Source of the DNA: Saccharomonospora amisosensis
Lineage (GTDB): Bacteria > Actinomycetota > Actinomycetes > Mycobacteriales > Pseudonocardiaceae
Assembly (NCBI RefSeq): GCF_011761185.1
Contig: NZ_JAAOYM010000001.1
Span: 2,604,001-2,668,000 of the forward strand
Direction: 5' to 3'
Length of the DNA stretch: 64,000 nucleotides
Below the pieces are notes generated by a model. It was not told where the DNA came from, did no database searches, and was given only the letters and a program-made list of their open reading frames with translations. This document shows positions 37,231 through 46,108 of this stretch, one piece after another. Within the stretch, counting starts at the first letter, position 1; every line of letters starts with the position of its first letter. A program made the translations under genes and the position numbers.

Positions 37231-38946
37231 TCAGGACTTCAGACCGGGGAAGTCCTCCTCGCGGTACTCCCCCTGCTGCCTGCCGTCGGCTGCCTCGTTC
37301 TCCCTGCCACGAAGCTCCACCCTGCGGATCTTGCCGGAGATCGTCTTGGGCAGGTCGGCGAACTGCAGCCTGCGGATGCGCTTGTAGGGGGCGAGGTTCT
37401 CCCTGCAGAACCGCAGAACCGCCTCCGCGGTCTCGGCACTGGGCTCGTGCCCGGCTGCGAGCACGACGTAGGCCTTGGGGACCGCCAGCCGGATCGGGTC
37501 GGGCGAGGGCACCACGGCGGCCTCGGCCACCGCGGGGTGCTCCAGCAGCACGCTCTCCAGTTCGAAGGGCGAGATGCGGTAGTCGGAGGCCTTGAACACG
37601 TCGTCGGTGCGGCCGACGTAGGTGATGTAGCCGTTCTCATCGATCGAGCCGACGTCACCGGTGTGGTAGTGCCCGCCCGCGAACGCCGTGGCGGTGCGCT
37701 CGTCGTCGTCGGCGTAGCCTGCCATCAGCCCCACCGGCCGGTGCGTGAGGTCCAGACAGATCTCGCCCTCCGAGGAGGGTTCGCCGCTGACCGGGTCGAG
37801 CAGCACCACCCGAAACCCCGGTACCGCGCGGCCCATCGACCCCGGCTTCACAGGCTGCCCCGGGGTGTTCGCGATCTGCACGCTGGTCTCGGTCTGCCCG
37901 AAGCCGTCCCGGATCGTCACCCCCCAGGACTTGCGAACCTGCTCGATCACCTCGGGGTTGAGCGGCTCCCCCGCCCCGACGACCTTCGTCGGCGGCTTGC
38001 GCAACGCCGACAGGTCGGCCTGGATGAGCATGCGCCACACGGTCGGCGGCGCGCAGAAGCTGGTGACTCCACATCGGTCCAGTTGCGCCATCAGCGCGTC
38101 GGCGTCGAACCGGGTGTAGTTGTAGAGGAACACCGTGGCCTCGGCGTTCCAGGGCGCGAACACGTTGCTCCACGCGTGTTTGGCCCAGCCCGGCGAGGAG
38201 ATGTTCAGGTGTACGTCACCGGGCTCCAGTCCCAGCCAGTACATCGTCGACAGATGTCCAACGGGGTAGGACACGTGGGTGTGCTGCACCAGCTTCGGCT
38301 TCGCGGTGGTGCCTGAGGTGAAGTACAGCAGCAGCGGATCGTCCGCGCCGGTCGGCCCGTCCGGGGTGAACGCGGCGTCGGCGGAGTAGGCCTCGGCGAA
38401 GGAATGCCAACCGGAAACCGGCTCGCCCACGGCGGTGCGCGTGTAGTTACCGGGCACCTCGGCGAACTTCTCGGTGTCCGCCGAGCGGATCACGACGTGC
38501 CGCGCGTCGCCGCGGTCGACCCGGTCGCGCAGGTCGGCCGGACCGAGCAACGTCGATGCGGGGATGATGACAGCACCCAGCTTGGCCGCGGCCAGGATCG
38601 TTTCCCACAGCTCGACCTGGTTGCCAAGCATCAGGATGAGGCGGTCGCCGCGCCGAACCCCGCGCTGCCGCAGCCAGTTCGCCACCTGACTCGACCTTCG
38701 CGACAGCTCGGGGAAGGTCCACCGGCCCTGCGAGCCGTCCTCCTCGACGATCCACAACGCGTAGCGGCTTTCGTTGGCCGGGTCGGCAGCGATCTGGTCG
38801 AACCAGTCCAGCGCCCAGTTGAACTCGGTGAACCTCGGCCATTCGAAGTTCGCGTACGCGGTGGCGTAGTCCTCACGGTTGTGAAGGAGGTAGTCCCTTG
38901 CTTCCCGGAACCGCCGGTGAACCGCCGCGTCGGCGTCGTTGCCCAC
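37231..38946 (-). CDS. Acyl-CoA synthetase (AMP-forming), medium-chain type
   Basis: 571 residues of the ANL superfamily; activates a carboxylic acid to acyl-CoA via acyl-AMP. Core motifs: YFTSGTTAKPKLVQHTH (P-loop-like A3), FGQTETSVQ, GHYHTGDVGSIDENGYITYVGRTDDVFKASDYRI, and the catalytic Lys in TISGKIRRVELR near the end. The MACS-like segment EGEICLDLTHRPVGLMAGY suggests a medium-chain or branched acid. Start GTG 38946 has AGGGAGAG upstream. Follows a crotonase gene on the same strand, so a beta-oxidation link is likely. Confidence 0.87.
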   Translation of the reverse strand: MGNDADAAVHRRFREARDYLLHNREDYATAYANFEWPRFTEFNWALDWFDQIAADPANESRYALWIVEEDGSQGRWTFPELSRRSSQVANWLRQRGVRRGDRLILMLGNQVELWETILAAAKLGAVIIPASTLLGPADLRDRVDRGDARHVVIRSADTEKFAEVPGNYTRTAVGEPVSGWHSFAEAYSADAAFTPDGPTGADDPLLLYFTSGTTAKPKLVQHTHVSYPVGHLSTMYWLGLEPGDVHLNISSPGWAKHAWSNVFAPWNAEATVFLYNYTRFDADALMAQLDRCGVTSFCAPPTVWRMLIQADLSALRKPPTKVVGAGEPLNPEVIEQVRKSWGVTIRDGFGQTETSVQIANTPGQPVKPGSMGRAVPGFRVVLLDPVSGEPSSEGEICLDLTHRPVGLMAGYADDDERTATAFAGGHYHTGDVGSIDENGYITYVGRTDDVFKASDYRISPFELESVLLEHPAVAEAAVVPSPDPIRLAVPKAYVVLAAGHEPSAETAEAVLRFCRENLAPYKRIRRLQFADLPKTISGKIRRVELRGRENEAADGRQQGEYREEDFPGLKS

Positions 38947-39080
38947 GATGCTCTCCCTGCGTCTGCTACCTGCTCGGCATGCACTTGTCGGCGTGCCCCT
39001 TTTCGGTGTGCCCATCGTCGCCGCCACGTGCCGAGCGCGTCACCTCCGCCTGGAGACCTCGCCCGCACGGGCGCCGGTGG

Positions 39081-39953
39081 TCACTCGCCGGTGAAGTCCG
39101 GTTCGCGCCGCTGCACGAAGGCCTGCACCGCCTCGCCGAGGTCCTTGCTCGGCAGGAACGCCGCGTTCCATGCCGACACGTAGCGCAGCCCGGCACGCAC
39201 CCGCTCCTCGGTGTTGACCGAAAGGACTTCCTTCACACCCTGCACGACCAGCGGCGGGTTGGCGGCGATCTCGGCCGCCAGCTCCCGCGCCGCGGCCAGT
39301 ACGGTGTCTGGGTCGGGGTAGACGTCGTTGACGAGCCCGATCTTCTCGGCGCGGGCGGCGTCGATGTCCTTGCCGGTGAACGCGAGCTCACGCAGGTGGC
39401 CCTCACCGATGATGGAAGCGAGCCGCTGCAGGCTTCCGACGTCGGCGACGATGGCGACCTTGACCTCGCGCACGCTGAACTTCGCCTCCGCGCTGGCGAG
39501 CCGGATGTCCGCGGCGCTGATCACATCGACACCGCCGCCAACGCACCACCCGGACACCGCCGCGATCACCGGCTTGCGGGTGGCCGCGATCGAGGTCACC
39601 GAGTCCTGCAGCCTGCGGATCTCGTCGAGCAGCCCCAGTCTCGCCCTCGCCAGTGCCTCCCCGGAGAGGTACTCCGACCACGACGGCATCATCGCGGGCA
39701 GGTCGAGTCCGTAGGAGAAGTGCTTCCCGCTGCCGGTGAGCACGATGGCCCGCACCTCGGGGTCGGCGTCCAGCGCGCCGAACACCAGCGGCAGCTCGCG
39801 CCAGAAGTCCGGCCCCATGGCGTTTCCCTTGTTGGGGCCGAGCAGCGTTACCTCCGCGACACGGCCGCTGCGCTCCACGCCGAGCGAGACGAGAGCGGGC
39901 AGGTCGGCGACTGATCGCGGGCTCTGCGCTCCCGCAGGCTGGCTTTCCGTCAT
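39081..39953 (-). CDS. Enoyl-CoA hydratase/isomerase, dienoyl-CoA isomerase (ECH1)-like
   Basis: 290 residues of the crotonase fold. GSGKHFSYGLDLPAMM supplies the oxyanion region; CVGGGVDVISAADIRLASAEAKFSVREVKVAIVADVGSLQRL matches mammalian delta(3,5)-delta(2,4)-dienoyl-CoA isomerase, including the Glu of REV and the Asp of ADVG that act as acid/base there. So it may handle unsaturated acyl-CoA rather than plain hydration. Upstream of the acyl-CoA synthetase (134 bp). Confidence 0.85.
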   Translation of the reverse strand: MTESQPAGAQSPRSVADLPALVSLGVERSGRVAEVTLLGPNKGNAMGPDFWRELPLVFGALDADPEVRAIVLTGSGKHFSYGLDLPAMMPSWSEYLSGEALARARLGLLDEIRRLQDSVTSIAATRKPVIAAVSGWCVGGGVDVISAADIRLASAEAKFSVREVKVAIVADVGSLQRLASIIGEGHLRELAFTGKDIDAARAEKIGLVNDVYPDPDTVLAAARELAAEIAANPPLVVQGVKEVLSVNTEERVRAGLRYVSAWNAAFLPSKDLGEAVQAFVQRREPDFTGE

Positions 39954-40009
39954 GGTTCACATCCTCGCGTACGGCGTTGGCAGCCAGCCAGCCACGTTAG
40001 CCTGACCAC

Positions 40010-40903
40010 ATGAGTACCGTCCCCGCCATCGATTTCGCGCCCCCACCTCGGCGAGGCAACACGCCACCGTTGGAGCTGGCCGGGTCGTTCGAGCACCTCG
40101 GCCACCGGCTGGCCTACACCGAGTACGGCTACGGCGACGAGGTGATAGTGCTCACGCACGGGATCATGTTCACCCGCCGCATGCACGCACCGCTGGCCAG
40201 GGAACTCGCGGCGGCCGGCTACCGGGTCGTCACGCTCGACCTGCTCGGGCACGGCGACTCCGACCGGCCTGAGGAGTCGTGGTCGTACTCGATGCCCGCG
40301 TTCGCAGGGCAGACCCTGGCGTTGCTGGACCACCTGGGGGTGGAGCGTGCGGTGGTCGGCGGTACCTCGCTGGGCGCCAACGTGGCGCTCGAGGTGGCCA
40401 TCGAGGCGCCCGACCGGGTACTAGGCCTGCTGATCGAGATGCCAGTGCTTGACAACGCGCTGGTGGCGGGCCTGCTCACGTTCGGCCCGCTGCTGTTCGC
40501 GGCCCGGTTCCTGCCGTTCACCGTGCGGGCCGTCGGCGCTGCCGCGCGCCGGGTGCCGCACGGTAACCAGTGGGTCGATGTCGTCACCGACACGCTCGAC
40601 CAGCGGCCCGCCGCGATGGCGGCGCTGCTGCACGGGGTGTTCTTCGGCCGCATCGCACCGCCCAAGGAGATCCGGGGGCGGATCCGGACACCGACACTGG
40701 TGATCGGTCACCAGCGTGATCCCGTGCATCCGTTCGGCGACGCCGACACACTCGCCGCCGACCTGCCGGACGCCGAGTTCGTCCAGGCGCGCAGCCCTGT
40801 CGAACTGCGCCTGCAACCGACGAGGCTGACCGACACCATCAAGGATTTCGCCTGCCGCTGCCATCGTCGCCCAGCAGGCCGGCGACCGGCCCGATCACGG
40901 TGA
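40010..40903 (+). CDS. Alpha/beta-hydrolase
   Basis: 297 residues. Family layout: VLTHGIMFTRRMH (oxyanion), VVTLDLLGHGDSDRPEE, and the nucleophile elbow VGGTSLGANVALE with Ser near 119. The late acid is probably in GHQRDPVHPFGD. The usual C-terminal catalytic His is not evident: VELRLQPTRLTDTI has Gln where a His might sit, although H in DPVHPF could serve. The last 15 residues (CHRRPAGRRPARSR) are read across the convergent siroheme synthase gene and look non-native. Confidence 0.75.
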   Translation: MSTVPAIDFAPPPRRGNTPPLELAGSFEHLGHRLAYTEYGYGDEVIVLTHGIMFTRRMHAPLARELAAAGYRVVTLDLLGHGDSDRPEESWSYSMPAFAGQTLALLDHLGVERAVVGGTSLGANVALEVAIEAPDRVLGLLIEMPVLDNALVAGLLTFGPLLFAARFLPFTVRAVGAAARRVPHGNQWVDVVTDTLDQRPAAMAALLHGVFFGRIAPPKEIRGRIRTPTLVIGHQRDPVHPFGDADTLAADLPDAEFVQARSPVELRLQPTRLTDTIKDFACRCHRRPAGRRPARSR

Positions 40904-42092
40904 CCGCGGGTGGCCGGATGCCCGCGTCGGCCGCGTCGGCCGCGATACCGCGCAGCGTGGAACGGACCACCTGCTGCGTGCGCAGCGTGCCGTCGGCGAC
41001 CATGACCACCGGCGTGTTGTCGGGCCTGCCCGCCGACACGAGCGCCTCGGCGAACAACTCGATGCGCTCCACCCCCATCATCAGCACGATGGTGCCGCGC
41101 ATGCGGCCAAGCGCTTCCCAGTCCACGAGGCTCTGCTCGTGCCCTGGCGGGACGTGACCGGACACCACCACAACCTCGTGCGCCACGCCGCGATGGGTCA
41201 CCGGCACGTCGGCCACGGCGGGAACGGCGAACGCACTGGTGATGCCGGGTACGACGGTCACAGGAACGCCCACCTCCGCGCATGCCAGCACCTCCTCGAA
41301 GCCACGGCCGAACACGTAGGGGTCGCCGCCCTTGAGCCGCACGACGAACTTGCCCGCCAGTGCGCGTTCGACCAGCACGCGGTTGATGACGTCCTGGCTG
41401 GCCGCGCGGCCGTAGGGGATCTTCGCGGCGTCCACCACCTCCGCGTGCGGTGGCAGCTCGTCGAGCAGTTCGCGCGGTGCGAGCCGGTCAACGACCACGA
41501 CGTCGGCCCTGGCCAGCAGTCTGCGCCCGCGAACGGTGATCAGTTCGGGGTCACCGGGCCCGCCGCCAACCAGCGCCACTCCCGGCCGTGAACGGCCGTC
41601 CCCGGGCAGGCTGTCCTCTCCGGGATCGGCGACGGTGCCGCCGCGCAGCGCGTCGAGCAGGCCGTCCCGCACCGCCGAGGAGCGGTGCGGGTTACCACCG
41701 GAGAGGACACCGAGGAGCAGCCCGTCGTGCTCACCCGTCGCCGGGGTGACCGCGCTGCCTTCGACACCGGCGTCAGCGCGCACGCAGAACACCCTGGCCC
41801 GCTCCGCGTCCTGGCACACGGCGGCGTTCACGGCGGCGTCATCGGTGCAGGCCATCGCATACCACGCACCGTCGAGGTCGCCTTCGGCATAGCGGCGCCG
41901 GTGCCAGGTGAGCTCCCCCGCGTCGGCCATGGCGCCCACCGACGCGGTGGTGTGCGGTGAGACGACCTCCACAGCGGCACCGGCGCGAACCAGACGTGGC
42001 AGCCTGCGCTGCGCGACGCTGCCGCCGCCGACCACGACGACCTTGCGTCCAGCGAGGTCCAGCCCGGCGAGGTAGTGCTGCTCCTGAGGCAT
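40839..42092 (-). CDS. cysG: Siroheme synthase: uroporphyrinogen-III methyltransferase fused to precorrin-2 dehydrogenase
   Basis: 417 residues. N-terminal Met8-like half with the NAD loop RKVVVVGGGSVAQRRLPRLV; C-terminal SUMT (CobA) half with VALVGGGPGDPELITVRGRRLL, VVVDRLAP, RLKGGDPYVFGRG, and VVPGITSAFAVPAVADVPVTHRG. Methylates uroporphyrinogen III and oxidises precorrin-2 for sirohaem (sulfite/nitrite reductases) or cobalamin. No iron-chelatase residues were checked. The 3' end overlaps the convergent hydrolase gene by 65 bp. Confidence 0.93.
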   Translation of the reverse strand: MPQEQHYLAGLDLAGRKVVVVGGGSVAQRRLPRLVRAGAAVEVVSPHTTASVGAMADAGELTWHRRRYAEGDLDGAWYAMACTDDAAVNAAVCQDAERARVFCVRADAGVEGSAVTPATGEHDGLLLGVLSGGNPHRSSAVRDGLLDALRGGTVADPGEDSLPGDGRSRPGVALVGGGPGDPELITVRGRRLLARADVVVVDRLAPRELLDELPPHAEVVDAAKIPYGRAASQDVINRVLVERALAGKFVVRLKGGDPYVFGRGFEEVLACAEVGVPVTVVPGITSAFAVPAVADVPVTHRGVAHEVVVVSGHVPPGHEQSLVDWEALGRMRGTIVLMMGVERIELFAEALVSAGRPDNTPVVMVADGTLRTQQVVRSTLRGIAADAADAGIRPPAVTVIGPVAGLLGDDGSGRRNP

Positions 42093-42192
42093 GCGCCAAG
42101 CATGCCGTCAGCACCCGCCCCGCCCGTGCCCGGCCGGTCGATGTGCCGCCAACATCACAACGGGCGCGCGGCCCGGCGATCGGCCCGCGTGG

Positions 42193-43659
42193 TTACCCGC
42201 GGTGCGGGCGGTAGAGCAGCCCGAGGAACTCCAGCAACACCCGCTCCCGCAGCCGGGCAGGCGCGGCCTCCAGCAGGGCGTTGACCTGCGCCATGCGGTC
42301 CGGAAGCCCGCCCGCGACGTCGAGCCCCGCGGCCCGCAGCAGCCCCTCGAACTGCTCGGCGGTCAGCGTGTCCGGGTCGAGGGCGGCGATCAGGGTCCGC
42401 ATCTCCTCGGCCACCACCACGGGACCCGCCTCGCGTGCCGCCGCCACCGCGTCGGCGAGGTCGGTGAGGAAGCCGTCCTCGTCGCCGTGGTTGGCGGCCG
42501 TGATCGTCAGGTGCAGGTTCACCGGAGAGGAGCCGTGACCGAACTGCGGCTGCACGTACCAGCCGCGTCGCGCCATCTTGTCGGCGACGGTGAACAGGTC
42601 GAAGTCGGCGCCGTCCTCGCTGGTCACGGCCAGCAGGGTGGCGTTGGGCGAGCCCAGCACGCGCAGGCCCTCGATGTCGGCGATGCCGGTTTTGATCCGC
42701 TCCATCGCGGCGCGGGTGTCGCGTGCCAGCCGCAGGTATCCGTCGTCGCCGAGGTAGCGCACCACGGCCCATGCCGCAGCGAGCGGTCCGCCGGAACGGG
42801 TGGATTGCAGCGTGGTGTTGAGCATCGTGTAGCCGGGCCAGTCGGCGCTGGCGAAGTAGTGTCCGCCGCGCAGTTGGGCGTCGGCGTGCAGCAGCACCGA
42901 GGCGCCCTTGGGGCAGTAGGCGTACTTGTGCAGGTCCACCGAGAGGCTGGTGACCCCTTCCACCGCGAGATCGAACGGGGGCACCTCGTCGCCGAGGCGG
43001 CGCAGGTACGGCAGCACCCAGCCGCCGATGCACGCGTCGACGTGCATACGCACGCCGCGTCGGGCCGCTTCGGCGGCGATCTCCGGAATCGGGTCCACCA
43101 CGCCGTGCGCGTAGGAGGGTGCGCTCGCCACGACGAGCACCGTGTCGTCGTCGATGGCGGCGGCCATCGCCGCAGGGTCGGCACGGAAGGTCTTCTCGTC
43201 CACCGCGACGTGCACCGCGCGCAGCCCGAACAGGTGCGCGGCCTTGCGAAACGCCGCGTGCGCCGTGCTGGGCAGCACGATGTTCGGTGTACTCGTGCGC
43301 TGCTTGGCGCCTTCGCGGGCGGCCAGTACCGCGAGCATGCAGGACTCGGTGCCGCCGGAGGTGACCGAGCCGACCGTGCGCTCGTCTCCGCCCAGCAGTC
43401 GCGCGGCCGTGGCCACGAGGTCGTTCTCCATCCGCAGCAGGCTGGGAAACGCGGTCGGATCGAGCCCGTTGGCCGAGGACGCCAGCGCGTGCGCGCGCTG
43501 GCCGAGCTCGCCGACCTCGGCGAGGCCGCTGTCGTAGACGTAGGCGAGCGTGCGCCCACCGTGGGTCGGCAGGTCGCTTTCCCGCAGCGCCCGAAGCTCG
43601 GCCAGCACGTCGTCGATGCTCACGCCGTCACTCATGCCCTCGCTCATGCCCTCGCTCAC
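42193..43659 (-). CDS. PLP-dependent lyase/decarboxylase, sphingosine-1-phosphate-lyase-like
   Basis: 488 residues of the group II PLP decarboxylase fold. SVTSGGTESCMLAVLAAREG binds the phosphate, DACIGGWVLPYLRRLG holds the conserved Asp, and the Schiff-base Lys is in SLSVDLHKYAYCPKGASVLL; the order resembles S1P lyase and related carbon-carbon lyases. Start is GTG 43659 with GGAGG seven bases upstream; the first twelve residues (VSEGMSEGMSDG) are made of a 12-base direct repeat, so ATG codons within it are alternative starts. It overlaps the stop of the transporter gene. Confidence 0.78.
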   Translation of the reverse strand: MSEGMSEGMSDGVSIDDVLAELRALRESDLPTHGGRTLAYVYDSGLAEVGELGQRAHALASSANGLDPTAFPSLLRMENDLVATAARLLGGDERTVGSVTSGGTESCMLAVLAAREGAKQRTSTPNIVLPSTAHAAFRKAAHLFGLRAVHVAVDEKTFRADPAAMAAAIDDDTVLVVASAPSYAHGVVDPIPEIAAEAARRGVRMHVDACIGGWVLPYLRRLGDEVPPFDLAVEGVTSLSVDLHKYAYCPKGASVLLHADAQLRGGHYFASADWPGYTMLNTTLQSTRSGGPLAAAWAVVRYLGDDGYLRLARDTRAAMERIKTGIADIEGLRVLGSPNATLLAVTSEDGADFDLFTVADKMARRGWYVQPQFGHGSSPVNLHLTITAANHGDEDGFLTDLADAVAAAREAGPVVVAEEMRTLIAALDPDTLTAEQFEGLLRAAGLDVAGGLPDRMAQVNALLEAAPARLRERVLLEFLGLLYRPHRG

Positions 43660-44990
43660 GCTGTTGCCTCCGCCTTTCGCGGCCCGGCGTCGAGCACGCT
43701 GCGCCGCAACAACGGGATTCCCGCTGCGATCAGCACCGCGGGCAACGCCGAGAACCCCAGCGTGATCGCGGTGAGTGCGCTGTCGGGTTGTGTCACCGTG
43801 CCCTCCGAACTCGATACGTAACCCCCAGCGGCCAGCACGAGGCCGAACATGCCGGGGCCCAGTGCCAGCCCGAGCGTTTCGGCCGCCGTCCATACCCCGG
43901 CGGTCACGCCCGCCCTGGTGGCACCGGTGCGTTCCTCCTCGGCCGTGATGAGGTCGGGCAGGATGGCCAGTGGGAAGACCTGGATTCCCGCGTAGCCGAC
44001 CCCCGCCAGCGCGACGAAGCCGAACACCACGGCCAGCGGCAGCGTCCCGGCGAACACCAGTCCGACGAGCGCAGCCGCGAACAGGGCCGAGGCCACGCGG
44101 AACCCGGCGAGTTTGCCGCCGGAGCGGCCTATGCGGTCCCACACCGGCATCACCAGCAGCGCGGGCGCGACGAACCCGGCGAACAGCAGCGACTGCAGGT
44201 CGGCGTCACCGAGCACGAAGCGGGCCAGGTAGCTCACCCCGGCCAGCAGCGTGGCCACGCCGAGCGCCTGCACGAAGTAGACGGCGAGCAGCCAGCGAAA
44301 CGACCGCCACGCCCGCATGGTGGCGAGCAGTGCCCGCCAGGTGGGGGTGGGTGCACGCAGCCTGCCGACGGGGGCGCGCCGGATACCGAAGTAGACACTG
44401 AGGGTTCCGGCGACGATGAGCACGGCGACGAACCCGCCCATCGCCCGGTAGCCGCCGACCCCACCGACGCCGCTGGCGATGGCGGGCGCGACCGCGCCCG
44501 ACACCAGGATCGCCAGTGCGAGCACGGCGATGCGCCAGGTGGTCAGCCGGGTGCGTTCGTGATAGCCCTCGGTCAACTCGGCGGGTAGTGCGTTGAACGG
44601 CACCTGGAAGAACGCGAACGCGGTGGCGCAGAGGAAGAACGCCACCACCACATAGGCGGCGTCCGCGGCCACGCTGCCGAAGCCGGGATGGGCGAACAGT
44701 GCCGCGAACGCCACGGCCAGCGCGAGGCCGCCCGCGAGTACCGAACGGCGCCTGCTTCCCTTGCGTAGTAGGTCGGCGTCGGAGATGCGGCCCGCGATCG
44801 GGTTGAACAACACGTCCCATGCCTTGGGCAGCAGCACGATCGCCCCCGCCGCCGCGGCGGGGACCGCCATCGTGTCGGTCAGGTACGGCAACAGCAGCAG
44901 GCCAGGCACGGTGCCGAAGGCACCGGTGACGAACGATCCGAGCGAGTAGCCAAGCCGCGTTCGTGTGCCCAGCGTGGACGGCGTGGACAT
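43656..44990 (-). CDS. MFS/GPH-type transporter
   Basis: 444 residues with 12 hydrophobic spans. GPH-family features: LGYSLGSFVTGAFGTVPGLLLLPYLTD at span 1, and the loop PKAWDVLFNPIAGRISDADLLRKGSRRR after span 2. GPH carriers usually take up glycosides or pentosides with a cation; for this subgroup the substrate is unknown. ATG 44990 has GGGGGAGGG upstream. Translationally coupled to the PLP lyase gene, so the lyase may act on the imported compound. Confidence 0.78.
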   Translation of the reverse strand: MSTPSTLGTRTRLGYSLGSFVTGAFGTVPGLLLLPYLTDTMAVPAAAAGAIVLLPKAWDVLFNPIAGRISDADLLRKGSRRRSVLAGGLALAVAFAALFAHPGFGSVAADAAYVVVAFFLCATAFAFFQVPFNALPAELTEGYHERTRLTTWRIAVLALAILVSGAVAPAIASGVGGVGGYRAMGGFVAVLIVAGTLSVYFGIRRAPVGRLRAPTPTWRALLATMRAWRSFRWLLAVYFVQALGVATLLAGVSYLARFVLGDADLQSLLFAGFVAPALLVMPVWDRIGRSGGKLAGFRVASALFAAALVGLVFAGTLPLAVVFGFVALAGVGYAGIQVFPLAILPDLITAEEERTGATRAGVTAGVWTAAETLGLALGPGMFGLVLAAGGYVSSSEGTVTQPDSALTAITLGFSALPAVLIAAGIPLLRRSVLDAGPRKAEATA

Positions 44991-45075
44991 GGCCCTCCCC
45001 CAGTGATCGTTCGATTGGGGGAATAGTGGCACTATTGTCCCCCACGGCGGTAGCCACCCCGCCATCCTCACCGGA

Positions 45076-46095
45076 TCAGGAAAGGACGTCGGCGACCTTG
45101 CGCAGCATGGCGGCGTCCCCGCGCAGCAGCAGGGTGGTGACCACGGACTCCTCCCAGGCCGCCAGCTCCTCGCGGATCTTGGCGGGTGGACCGATCAGCG
45201 AGGTGTCCTCGATCAGGCTGGTGGGGATCGCGGCGGCGGCCTCGGCCTTGTTGCCGCCCAGGTACAGCTCCTGGACCTTGTCCGCCACGTCCTCGTAGCC
45301 CATCCTGGCGAAGACGTCGTGGTGGAAGTTCATCGTCTTCGCACCCATGCCGCCGATGTAGAGCGCCAGTGCCGGGCGGATGAGGTCGGCGGCCTGCTCG
45401 ACGTCGTCGTGCACGATCACCGGCACCGAGGCGGCGACCTCGAAGTCGGCGGGCTGCTCACCGCGGCGGGCGAACCCCTCCCGCAACGCACCGCGGTAGA
45501 AGTCGTCGCTCTTGGGAGAGAAGAACAGCGGCAGCCAGCCGTCACAGATCTCCGCCGACAGCGCGACGTTCTTCGGCCCCTCCGCCGCGAGGTAGATCGG
45601 GATGTGCCCGCGCAGCGGGTGCACGGTGGCCTTCAGCGGCTTGCCGAGCCCGGTGCCGTCCCGCAGCGGCAGTTGGTAGAAGCGGCCGTCGTGGGTGACG
45701 GGTTGCTCCCTGGCCACGACCTTGCGCACGATCTCGACGTACTCGCGGGTGCGCGCCAGCGGCTTGGGATAGGGCTGGCCGTACCAGCCCTCCACCACCT
45801 GCGGCCCCGACGCGCCGAGTCCGAGCACGAACCGGCCGCCACTGAGGTGGTCCAGCGTCATCGCCGCCATCGCGGTGGCCGTGGGGGTGCGTGCCGACAT
45901 CTGCACGATGTTGGTGCCCAGCTTGATGCGCGAGGTCGCCGCTCCCCACCAGGCCAGCGGCGTCAGCGCGTCGGAGCCGTAGCCCTCGGCAGTCCACACC
46001 GAGTCGAAGCCCAGCTCCTCCGCTGTCCGGATGGCCTCGACCGCACCCTCCGGCGGGCCGGAGGACCAGTATCCGATGTGGTAGCCGAGTTTCAC
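45076..46095 (-). CDS. LLM-class F420-dependent oxidoreductase
   Basis: 339 residues, a TIM-barrel of the luciferase-like family. Features: GYHIGYWSSGPPEGAVEAIRTAEELGFDSVWTAE at the start, GTNIVQMSARTPTATAMAAMTLDHLSGGRFVLGLGASGPQVVEGW near 70-115, and IYLAAEGPKNVALSAEICDGWLPL. The F420-type subgroup is judged from overall pattern. GTG start with GAAGGGAAGG upstream; 13 bp after the MpaB gene, probably one operon under the divergent TetR. Confidence 0.88.
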   Translation of the reverse strand: MKLGYHIGYWSSGPPEGAVEAIRTAEELGFDSVWTAEGYGSDALTPLAWWGAATSRIKLGTNIVQMSARTPTATAMAAMTLDHLSGGRFVLGLGASGPQVVEGWYGQPYPKPLARTREYVEIVRKVVAREQPVTHDGRFYQLPLRDGTGLGKPLKATVHPLRGHIPIYLAAEGPKNVALSAEICDGWLPLFFSPKSDDFYRGALREGFARRGEQPADFEVAASVPVIVHDDVEQAADLIRPALALYIGGMGAKTMNFHHDVFARMGYEDVADKVQELYLGGNKAEAAAAIPTSLIEDTSLIGPPAKIREELAAWEESVVTTLLLRGDAAMLRKVADVLS

Positions 46096-46108
46096 GCTTG
46101 CCTTCCCT

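Noticed and set aside
42193-44142. Extended reading of the PLP enzyme to 649 codons
   Set aside because: The upstream part overlaps the transporter gene out of frame; a good ribosome site precedes GTG 43659.
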